Shown here: positions 32,556 to 40,800 of the stretch, one piece after another
Position numbering within the stretch: position 1 is the first letter of the stretch
Layout of the letters: every line of letters starts with the position of its first letter
From: Sva-07 sp963728195
GTDB taxonomy: Bacteria; Actinomycetota; Acidimicrobiia; Acidimicrobiales; Ilumatobacteraceae
DNA: 64,000 bases
Direction of reading: 5' to 3'
NCBI GenBank assembly: GCA_963728195.1
Contig: CAVSIX010000005.1
Span: forward strand, 124,001-188,000
Notes under the pieces: model-generated
The model's input: the letters and a program-made list of their open reading frames with translations, nothing else
The model's database searches: none
Told to the model about the DNA's origin: nothing
Translations under genes and position numbers: made by a program

Positions 32556-33130
32556 GGGGGAAGCACCTCCGCGATCAGGGGATGGGTGAGATCCCGCGCG
32601 GTGTCGAGATCGAGGGACAACTGGGGGTCGCAGCGCACCTGCACCGGAACCTCGGCGAACGCCAACGCCTGCTCGAGGTGCCGGGTGAACGAGCCACCTC
32701 CGTAGGCAGCTCGCAGCCGGTGTGTCGCCGGGAACGACATCACGTTCGTGCCGTCGTGGCGGCGGTCGGGCACCAGCGTGATGCTGCCCTCGCACGCGAC
32801 GTCGAGCAGGGCGTCGGGGAGCGCGATGTCGGCATGGCTCACCAGGATCTGATCGAAACCGCTGGCGGCGATGTGGTCGACGCCGTCGTCGACCGCGCCG
32901 TTGAGGCCGAGGCCGGCGCCCCAGATCACCCGGGCTCCCATCCGTTCTGCCCATGCCGCGACCTGGTCGTCGTCGCACGCCACGAACGTCGGGATCTCGG
33001 CGACCACGTCGAGCACGCCGCTCGCCATCCATTCGGCGAGGCGCGCCCGGTCGTCGGCGCTGAGCACACCCGTGAGGCGGCCCTTTGCCGCCGTGAAACG
33101 CTTGACCGGGACCAGGACGGCGAGACGCAC
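32519..33130 (-). CDS. cofC: 2-phospho-L-lactate guanylyltransferase
   Basis: Activates phospholactate (or phosphoenolpyruvate in actinobacteria, then often called FbiD) with GTP for coenzyme F420 synthesis. About 203 residues: VLVPVKRFTAAKGRLTGVLS is the family nucleotide-binding start, then SHADIALPDAL (metal-binding Asp), VPDRRHDGTNVMSF and FTRHLEQALA. GTG 33130 is chosen because minus-strand TACAGT (33138-33143) lies 7 nt before it. The gene overlaps the PIG-L gene downstream. cofD, cofE and fbiC are not in the window. Confidence 0.9.
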   Translation of the reverse strand: MRLAVLVPVKRFTAAKGRLTGVLSADDRARLAEWMASGVLDVVAEIPTFVACDDDQVAAWAERMGARVIWGAGLGLNGAVDDGVDHIAASGFDQILVSHADIALPDALLDVACEGSITLVPDRRHDGTNVMSFPATHRLRAAYGGGSFTRHLEQALAFAEVPVQVRCDPQLSLDLDTARDLTHPLIAEVLPPWLPTSPANPTR

Positions 33131-33137
33131 TGACGCC

Positions 33138-33143
33138 ACTGTA
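33138..33143 (-). promoter_or_regulatory. Candidate -10 hexamer of a leaderless promoter (cofC)
   Basis: TACAGT on the minus strand, 7 nt before the GTG start. A second TACAGT on the plus strand at 33174-33179 may serve gpsA, which has its own Shine-Dalgarno sequence GGGGGA. Confidence 0.5.
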
Positions 33144-33246
33144 CGAGCGTCGGGGTCCGGGTGGCGATGCAGCAGTACAGTGGCCGCAGACCGCCGCAGG
33201 CGCAGTCGGCGAGGCAACAGCGCAGAGCAGGAGCTGGGGGACGGAC

Positions 33247-34254
33247 ATGACCGCTACCGACATCAACGTGGCAGTGATCGGTGCGGGGTCGTGGGGTACG
33301 ACGGTGGCGGCGCTCGCCGCGGTCAACACCCCGACCGTGCTGTGGGCGCGCCGAAGCGACCTCGCGGCCGAGATCAACGACGCCGGCGTCAACCCGGAGT
33401 ACCTCCCCAACTTCACGCTGCCCGAGGCCCTGCGCGCCACCGATTCGCTCGACGACGCCGTCTCGCATGCGGACGTCGTCGTGATGGCGGTGCCGTCTCA
33501 CGGATATCGCGACGTCGCCGTCGAGGCCGCGGCGTTCATCCGGCCCTGGGTGCCGGTGGTCTCGTTGTCGAAGGGCCTCGAACGCACCACCTTGAAACGG
33601 ATGAGCGAGGTCACCGCCGACGCGATGCCCGGCCACCCCGTCGCCGTGCTCACCGGGCCCAACCTCGCCAAGGAGATCCTGGGTGGTCAGCCGGCCGCCA
33701 GCGTCGTCGCGATCGACGACGTCACGATCGCCAACGAACTGCAACGCATCTTCAGCCGCCCGAGCCTGCGCGTGTACACCAACGACGACGTCGTGGGCTG
33801 CGAGGTCGCCGGCGTCGTCAAGAACGTCATTGCGATCGCGGCCGGCATGGCTGAAGGCATGGGGTTCGGCGACAACACCCGCGCCACCCTGATCACCCGC
33901 GGCCTCGCCGAGATGACCCGCCTCGGCGTGGCGATGGGTGGGCACCCGGTCACGTTCGCCGGCCTCGCCGGCATGGGCGACCTGATCGCGACGTGCTCGT
34001 CGAAGCAGAGCCGCAACAATCAGGTCGGCCTCCAACTCGGTCGAGGCAGCACGATCGAGGAGATCCTGGCCGCGACGAACATGGTGGCCGAAGGCGTCAA
34101 GTCGTCGCCCAGCGTGCTCGACCTCGCGCGCCGGTACGGTGTCGAGATGCCGATCACCGAACAGGTCGTCGCCGTCTGCCACGAGCACCGTCCTGCGCCC
34201 GAAGCGCTCGCGGCCCTGATGCAGCGCAGCCGCAAAGGCGAATTCGACGCGTGA
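33247..34254 (+). CDS. gpsA: NAD(P)-dependent glycerol-3-phosphate dehydrogenase
   Basis: Makes glycerol-3-phosphate from dihydroxyacetone phosphate for phospholipids. The 335-residue enzyme has VIGAGSWGTTVAALAA (Rossmann), VSLSKGLER, LTGPNLAKEI, the catalytic Lys in AGVVKNVIAIAAGMAEG, GDNTRATLITRGLAEM and the C-terminal MPITEQVVAV. Shine-Dalgarno GGGGGA precedes the ATG. Its stop overlaps the GTG of the next gene by 4 nt. Confidence 0.96.
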   Translation: MTATDINVAVIGAGSWGTTVAALAAVNTPTVLWARRSDLAAEINDAGVNPEYLPNFTLPEALRATDSLDDAVSHADVVVMAVPSHGYRDVAVEAAAFIRPWVPVVSLSKGLERTTLKRMSEVTADAMPGHPVAVLTGPNLAKEILGGQPAASVVAIDDVTIANELQRIFSRPSLRVYTNDDVVGCEVAGVVKNVIAIAAGMAEGMGFGDNTRATLITRGLAEMTRLGVAMGGHPVTFAGLAGMGDLIATCSSKQSRNNQVGLQLGRGSTIEEILAATNMVAEGVKSSPSVLDLARRYGVEMPITEQVVAVCHEHRPAPEALAALMQRSRKGEFDA

Positions 34255-35543
34255 GCGCCGCCGATCTCGGCGTCGCCGACGTCGACCGCACCACCGACGC
34301 CACGCTGATCGGCGCCACGGGTGTGCCGTGCAGAGCGTGGGTGTCACCGTGCGGTGACGTCACGCCGTTGCGTGGACCGGGCGACGAGGTCACGTTGCAG
34401 TGGTTCGTCGCCGCCGAGGATCGCTGGCACGTGCCGACGGTCGAAGCAGCCGTTCGCCAACGCCGCATCGAGGGCACTCCGGTCGTCGAGACCCGGTTGC
34501 GCGTGCCCGAGGGCGATGCCGTGCAGCGGGTGTGGTCGGTCCCCGACGTCGGCGGGCTGACCGTCGTCGAGATCGAGAACGAGTCGCCCCTTCCGTTCGC
34601 GGTCGCCTTCGCCGGCACCCAGGTGCTCACCGAGCGTCCACCCGCCGACGTGCCGATCCGCGGGATCGACCTGCCTGCGGGCTCGATCGTGTTGCCCGTC
34701 GCCCATCGGGCATCGATCCGGGTGGCGATCCCGCACGATCCGTCCCGCTTCTCCACCTGGGCGCTGCCGGTGCTCGCTCCGGCGATGGCGATCGTGCGTG
34801 GCTGGGAGACGATCGTGCACCGCGCGAGCCGGCTGGTGCTGCCCGATGCCGGGCTCGGCGACGCCGTCGTCGCCGCCCGCAGCGACCTGCTGCTCGCCGG
34901 GCCCGTCGATGCCGGCGCCGACGCGATCGGGTTCCTGCTCGATGTCGCCGAACTCGGCCGGCTCGGCGACGACGCCGATGCGTGGATGCCCGAGATCGTC
35001 GAGCCGATCGCATCGATCGCCCGATCGAACGACGCCGAGGTCGAGTTGGCCCTGCGTGCCTGTGAGCGCTTGGCGGTGTCCGCCGGCGACGACCGGGCCG
35101 CGGGCGACATCGCCACCATCCGTCGCCGGCGAGTGCGCGACGGCCGCGGCGCCGTGTCGAACGGGCGCACGACGTCGTCGTTCTCGGATCTACGGCGCGA
35201 GCGCTCCGTCGGGCGTTTCGTCGCCCAGGTCGAGCAACGCATCGCCGACGAGGGCCGCCTGCTGTCGCTCGGCATTCCCCGCCGTTGGCTCGGGTCGAAC
35301 TTCGAGGTCCACGGCGTGCCGACCGGGCCGCACTCGACCATCGGGTTCGCGGTGCGCTGGCACGGTGAACGACCGGCGGTGTTGTGGGAGCAGCACGGGC
35401 CGGCGCAAAAGCTGAGCGCCCCCGCTGTCGACCCGGCGTGGTCGAGCGATGCGATGTCGGGTGAAGCGCTCTGGGCGGCGCCGCCGCAACCGAAGCGCAT
35501 CGGCGTCAGCATCGATCTCGGTCTCGATCCCGGCGATCGCTGA
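34251..35543 (+). CDS. Protein of unknown function, coupled to gpsA
   Basis: 430 residues; I do not recognise the family. No signal peptide or membrane helix is obvious. The first ~170 residues look beta-rich (TPLRGPGDEVTLQWFVA, VVEIENESPLPFAVAFA), the middle is Ala/Asp-rich and helical (GLGDAVVAARSDLLLAGPVD onward), and the end returns to beta-type sequence (TIGFAVRWHGERPAVLWEQ). GTG 34251 overlaps the gpsA stop (GTGA), and rnhB follows after 18 nt, so the three are probably co-transcribed. The first half resembles a sugar-binding or immunoglobulin-like domain in composition only. Codon use matches neighbours. Confidence 0.75.
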   Translation: MSAADLGVADVDRTTDATLIGATGVPCRAWVSPCGDVTPLRGPGDEVTLQWFVAAEDRWHVPTVEAAVRQRRIEGTPVVETRLRVPEGDAVQRVWSVPDVGGLTVVEIENESPLPFAVAFAGTQVLTERPPADVPIRGIDLPAGSIVLPVAHRASIRVAIPHDPSRFSTWALPVLAPAMAIVRGWETIVHRASRLVLPDAGLGDAVVAARSDLLLAGPVDAGADAIGFLLDVAELGRLGDDADAWMPEIVEPIASIARSNDAEVELALRACERLAVSAGDDRAAGDIATIRRRRVRDGRGAVSNGRTTSSFSDLRRERSVGRFVAQVEQRIADEGRLLSLGIPRRWLGSNFEVHGVPTGPHSTIGFAVRWHGERPAVLWEQHGPAQKLSAPAVDPAWSSDAMSGEALWAAPPQPKRIGVSIDLGLDPGDR

Positions 35544-35561
35544 CCGGGGACGGGTGGCGTC

Positions 35562-36263
35562 GTGAGCCGGGTCGTGTCCCGTCCGAAGCAGTCGAAGAAG
35601 CGGGCCCCCACGCGTGCGATCGAGAAGGAATTGTGGGAGCGCGGCCACGACGTGGTCGTCGGAATCGACGAGGTCGGCCGCGGCGCCTGGGCCGGACCGC
35701 TCTCGGTCGGCGCCGCCATCTTGCCCCGCGACACGCGCGTGAACGGCGTCCGGGATTCCAAGCTGCTCACCGAGCGTGAACGCGAAGCGCTCTTCGACAA
35801 GCTGGCCCAGTGGTGCGTCGCCTGGTCGGTGGGTTCCGCCAGCCAGGAGGAGTGCGACGCCCTCGGGATGTCCGCGGCGCAGAAGCTGGCGGCGCGCCGC
35901 GCGATCGACGGGTTGGGGGTCGAGGCCGACGTGGCGGTGACCGACGGCAAGTGGGACTTCGTGTCACCGGCGGTGCCCCACGTCGAGTTGGCGGTCAAGG
36001 CCGACCTGCGCTGCCTGAGCGTGGCGACGGCCAGCATCCTCGCCAAGGTGGTGCGCGATCGGGAGATGCGCGCCCACGCCGAGAGCTACTCGAACTGGTC
36101 GTTCGACACCAACAAGGGCTATCCGTGTCCGGTGCACAAGGCGGCGCTGCTCGCCTACGGCCCGTCGGCGATCCATCGCCGCACGTGGGTGTTCATGGAC
36201 CACTACGTCCCGTGGACCGCCATCCGCCGCACCCCGCCCGCCGGCCAGTCGTCGCTGTTCTGA
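35562..36263 (+). CDS. rnhB: Ribonuclease HII
   Basis: Removes RNA from RNA-DNA hybrids and single ribonucleotides from DNA. 233 residues with GIDEVGRGAWAGPLSVGA (first catalytic Asp-Glu), RDSKLLTEREREAL, VTDGKWDF, AKVVRDREM and NKGYPCPVHKAALLAYG. GTG 35562 is the annotated start; the first ~25 residues are a basic extension. A C-terminal QSSLF fits the QxxxLF-type sliding-clamp binding box seen on many RNase HII proteins. It converges with the next gene over a 56-bp gap that holds only a short GTGTC-CGA-GACAC hairpin. Confidence 0.93.
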   Translation: MSRVVSRPKQSKKRAPTRAIEKELWERGHDVVVGIDEVGRGAWAGPLSVGAAILPRDTRVNGVRDSKLLTEREREALFDKLAQWCVAWSVGSASQEECDALGMSAAQKLAARRAIDGLGVEADVAVTDGKWDFVSPAVPHVELAVKADLRCLSVATASILAKVVRDREMRAHAESYSNWSFDTNKGYPCPVHKAALLAYGPSAIHRRTWVFMDHYVPWTAIRRTPPAGQSSLF

Positions 36264-36319
36264 CCGAGGTGTCCGAGACACGACGCCGTCCTTCGTTCCG
36301 GTCGTGATCCGGTCTGGTC

Positions 36320-37732
36320 TCAGAGGCTGATCGCGTGGAAGGTCGGCCGGTAGTCGGCGAGGTGGCTTGCGGTTTCGGAGCCGTTCCATCGGTTGTGGCC
36401 GATCGACCAGATGTGTTGTCCGCTGCTGTCGTTCCAGGGGATCCATGCGGCGAAGTAGGTGTTGCAGAGCGACACCTCGCAGTTGCGTGGCTCGTCGACC
36501 GATTCGACGTGCAGGAACGGTCCGTGGGGATCCGCTGCAGCACCGAAATCGATCGTGGTGCCCCACCAGTCGTCACGTTTTTGCACGAGGATGAACCGTG
36601 TGCCGTCGAAGCTGATCTGTGCCGGGTTGTTGCCCGAGCCGACGAATGTCGCGTCGATGACGGGAATTGCCGCTGTGCTGTGGGCGCTCCAGTGCGAGCC
36701 GTCCCAGTACTCGCGTTCGGCATCGAAGCGGCCGAGCGGAACCCGGGCGAGCTTGACGTCGACGGCGCATTGGGCGATTCCCAGCATCGTGTCGTGGCCG
36801 AACTGTTGGTAGCAGTGCGAGTACAGGTAGGTGTGCTCGGCATCGCTCGTGACGCTCCACCCGTACAGCTCGCCCGATCCGATCGACTCCTCGAGGACCT
36901 CGACGGTGCGGAGTGTGAGCGCATCGAGCACCACTCGTCGTAGTGCAGTCGGGCGTGTCCGGCTCAGATACGACGCGCCGGTTTCGTTCATCTGGACCAC
37001 GAACAGGTGGATCTGGGCGCCGTCGGTACTGGTTCCGCCGCCGAGGATCCAGTGCCATTGGTGCATGTGTGACGTCTCGTCGGTGAAGAGCCATGACCGT
37101 GCACCGTCGTTGAGCAGGCTGAAGCATCGGCCCGATTGGATCATGGCGGCGTTGTGCACGAGGGTGCCGTTGATGAAGGCGTCCTGGAACGTCCACAGCA
37201 CCCGATCGTCTGCGAGGCGCAGTGTTCGCTGGTAGTCGGCGCCCTGGAAGGCCCCGATCGGTTGGGAGAAGAAGTCGGAGATGTCCTGTGCATCGAGACC
37301 TGCCGCGCAGTGCTCGCCGACGTCGCGGGAGCCGAGAGGACCGAAGGGGTCGTCCACGATGCCAGGACGAGACCGCATCTGTGGCTCTTGCCGGCTGGTC
37401 GCCGGTATCGGGATCCGTGCGGCCCCGGCCATGTCGGCGCCTCGATTCGTCGTGTCGCTGAGGGGCGTGCGCAGAGGCTCGGCCGGGCGGACTGGCGGCG
37501 TCGGTGCTTGCACGGCTACCACCGCGACGGCCGGAGGATTCGACGCTCGTGGCGCAGCGTGTGCGTGTCGGATCGACACGATCGAGCCGGCCACGAGCGC
37601 CGAGGAGACGCCGACGAGGATCGTCGTCCCGATCGAAACGTTCCTGCTGAAGGCCCGGCGATGCGATGGTGGCACGCTGTGCGACACTGACCTGGTGGGG
37701 TCTGCTGAAATCTCGGTGATTCCGGAGGCCAT
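36320..37732 (-). CDS. Secreted or membrane-anchored protein of unknown function
   Basis: 470 residues. A hydrophobic segment at about 33-54 (IGTTILVGVSSALVAGSIVS) follows a polar, basic N-terminus, fitting a signal anchor or late signal peptide. A Pro-rich linker follows, then about 340 residues rich in Trp, Asp and Gly with recurring beta-strand patterns (DDRVLWTFQDAFINGTLVHN, WHWILGGGTS, HTYLYSHCYQQFG, ISFDGTRFILVQKRDDWWG). This looks like a five- or six-bladed beta-propeller, perhaps of the DUF4185/glycosidase-like type, but I cannot name a family. ATG 37732 has GAGAGGAG upstream. Divergent from the giant regulator gene. Confidence 0.7.
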   Translation of the reverse strand: MASGITEISADPTRSVSHSVPPSHRRAFSRNVSIGTTILVGVSSALVAGSIVSIRHAHAAPRASNPPAVAVVAVQAPTPPVRPAEPLRTPLSDTTNRGADMAGAARIPIPATSRQEPQMRSRPGIVDDPFGPLGSRDVGEHCAAGLDAQDISDFFSQPIGAFQGADYQRTLRLADDRVLWTFQDAFINGTLVHNAAMIQSGRCFSLLNDGARSWLFTDETSHMHQWHWILGGGTSTDGAQIHLFVVQMNETGASYLSRTRPTALRRVVLDALTLRTVEVLEESIGSGELYGWSVTSDAEHTYLYSHCYQQFGHDTMLGIAQCAVDVKLARVPLGRFDAEREYWDGSHWSAHSTAAIPVIDATFVGSGNNPAQISFDGTRFILVQKRDDWWGTTIDFGAAADPHGPFLHVESVDEPRNCEVSLCNTYFAAWIPWNDSSGQHIWSIGHNRWNGSETASHLADYRPTFHAISL

Positions 37733-37861
37733 GACGGCTCCTCTCGTCGTGCCCGTCGCAGCGACGAGCGGTGTGGAGGTGACCGTCGTCGTCGAGGCCC
37801 AAGGCCCGCTGATGGGTGGGCAAGATCCGGAAAAACCGAGCCTTTACCGGCATCGGCCACG

Positions 37862-40800
37862 ATGCCCCGAGCCGATCCGACCCACCGGCTGAACGGACCG
37901 ACGATGGCGACACCGCACTCCACCGACCTGCACCCGACGACCGCAGCTCCCAGCCGAGAGGCGGCGCCGGACGACAGCCAGGTGGCGAGCGTGCAGGTGC
38001 TGGGACCGCTCAGCGTGCGCATCGGTGGGCGACCCGTCGATGTCGGAGGCCCCAAGCCGACCCTGCTGCTGGCTCTGCTCGTCGCGCGTGCCGGCGCCGT
38101 CGTCTCGTGGCACGCCCTGATCGACGGACTGTGGGGCGACGATCCCCCTCCGACGGCGCGCAAGGCCGTTCAGGTCCACGTGTCGAACCTGCGACGGACG
38201 CTCGGCGACGACTTCCCGCTGCGCACCTCAGCCGGTGGCTACCTGCTCGATGCCGACGCCGTTTCGATCGACGCACAGCGATTCGAACGAACCGTCGACT
38301 CGGCCGGCCGGACGGTGTCGAGCGATCCTGCTGCGGCGGCGGCAGGGTTGCGCGATGCACTCGCTTGGTGGAGTGGTCCTGCGTATGCGGGTCTCGGCGA
38401 CTGCGATGCGCTGGCACCGACGATCGCACGGCTCACCGAGTTGCGTCTCCACGCACAGTCGCTCTGGTACGAGGCGCGCCTCCGTCTCGGCCAGCATGTC
38501 GAGATCGTCGGCGACCTCGACGCCCTGACCACCGACCACCCGTATCGCGAGGATCTTCGCCGACTCCACATGCTCGCTCTGTACCGCTCGGGTCGCCAGA
38601 CCGAGGCGCTGCGGGTCTATTCGCGTACTCGTGCGCTGCTGGTCGAGGAACTCGGCATCGAGCCGTCGGCGGAGCTTCGCGAGCTCCATGCGAAGATTCT
38701 CGACCAGTCGCCGGACCTCGAGCTCGTCGTCGCGGTCGACGACGAACTCCACCACGACCGTCGCCGAGCCAACGGGTACGAACTGCGCGACCGCCTCGGC
38801 GCCGACGACATCGGCGTCGTCTACAGCGCCTATCAGACATCGACCGGGCGCGAGGTCGCCGTCAAGGTCATCCTGGCCGAGTATGCGAATCGTCCCGAGT
38901 TCGTCGAGCGGTTCGAAGCCGACGCCCAACACGTCGCCGGCCTCGAACACCCGCACATCGTCTCGTTGTACGACTTCTGGCGAAGCCCCGAGGGTGCCTA
39001 CCTGGTGATGCCGTACGTGCGCGGCGGCAATCTGCGCCGCTCGATCGACTCGACACGGTGGGCTCCGGCAGCGGCGATGCGTGTGCTCGACCAGGTGGGG
39101 TCCGCCCTCGGACACGCGCACCGTCGCGGAATCGTGCACGGGGACCTGAACTCGACCAAGGTGCTGCTCGACGACGACGCCAATGCCTATCTCTTCGACT
39201 TCGGCATCGCCCGCCGCCGGCGTTCGGCTGACGCCGCGAGCGACCAGGGAGTCGTCGACGACATCCGTGCCTTCGGGTTGCTCGTCCACGAGCTGTTCAC
39301 CGGGAGTCGGACCGGTGCCGACGAACCGATGGATTCCGTGCACTGGACGCGTGACGATCTGCCGCAGGGTCTCGACGACGTCATCGCCCGCGCCATGCAC
39401 GCGGACCCCGCACGACGCTACGGCCGCATCGGCGACTGCGTCAGGGCGTTGCGCCAGGTGTTCGGCGCCGATGTCACGACCGGTCCGGCACCGCCGGACG
39501 TCGACGTCGACGTGCGCAATCCGTACAAGGGGCTGCGCGCCTTCGCCGAGGTCGACGCCGATGACTACTTCGGACGCGATCGCCTGGTGGAGGAGTTGTG
39601 GCAACGGACCTCGCTCAACCACCTGACCGTCGTCGTCGGGCCGTCGGGTTCCGGCAAGTCGAGCCTGGTCAAGGCCGGCCTGGTGCCGCGCGTGCGTCGT
39701 GAGGGACTGCGCCCCGGCCGGCCGACGCTGGTGACCGAGATGTATCCGGGTTCGTATCCGTTCGAGGAGCTGGAAGCGGCGCTGCTGCGGGTCGCCGTCG
39801 ACCGTCCGGTCGACCTGCTCGCCGACCTCGTCGCCGACGATCGGGGGCTGCTGCGGGCGACGAAGCAGATTCTCCCCGATGACGACAGCGATCTGCTGCT
39901 GGTGATCGACCAGTTCGAAGAACTCTTCTCGCTGACCGCCGATGCGTCGGTGCGCCGGTCGTTCCTCGACAGCCTCGTCACGATCGGCCGGGACGACCGG
40001 TCGCGGGTGAGCGCCGTCGTCACGATGCGCGCGGACTTCTTCGATCACCCGCTCGAGCATGCGGCATTCGGCGAGCTGATGGCCGCCGGGCTGGTCACGG
40101 TGGCGGTGCCCGATCAGGACGATCTCGCCCGTGCGATCAGCGAACCGGCCCGCGCCGCCGGGCTGGAACTGGAAGCCGGACTGGTGCCGATCATCACCCG
40201 CGACGTCGCCGGTGAACCCGGTGCGCTCCCGCTGATGCAGTACGCGCTCACCGAACTCGTCGGGGCCAGAGACGGGCGCCAGCTCACGATCGACGCCTAC
40301 GAACGCACCGGAGGAGTGATCGGGGCATTGTCGAGCCGGGCCGAGGACATCTTCCTCGGGCTGCCGGCGTCGGCTCGACACGTCGCCGAGGAGGTGTTCG
40401 TCCACCTGGTGGCCGTCGACGAGGACAGCGACGACACCCGTCGACGGGTGCGGCGCAGCGAACTCGACGCGATGGGTTTCAACGGGACGGCGCTGGATGT
40501 GGTGATCTCGGCGTTCGGGTCGTTCCGGCTGTTGTCGTTCGATCACGACCCGGTCACTCGAGGCCAGACGATCGAAGTTGCGCACGAGGCCCTCATCCGC
40601 GAGTGGCCGCGATTCCGCGACTGGATCGACGAGCGACGGGAGGGCCTCGTCCTGCAACGGCGCCTCCAACTCGCAGCTGCCGATTGGGAACGCAACGGTC
40701 GTGACGTCAGCTTCCTGCTGCGTGGAGGCCGCCTGGAGCAGTACCAGCGGTGGGCCGAGTCGACGGACCTCCGCGTGACCGTGCACGAACGGGAGTTCCT

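Noticed and set aside
39183..39626. Possible frameshift inside the giant regulator because the kinase motifs are degenerate
   Set aside because: The reading frame is continuous with normal codon use on both sides and the DFG and C-lobe motifs follow in frame, so the changes are real substitutions.
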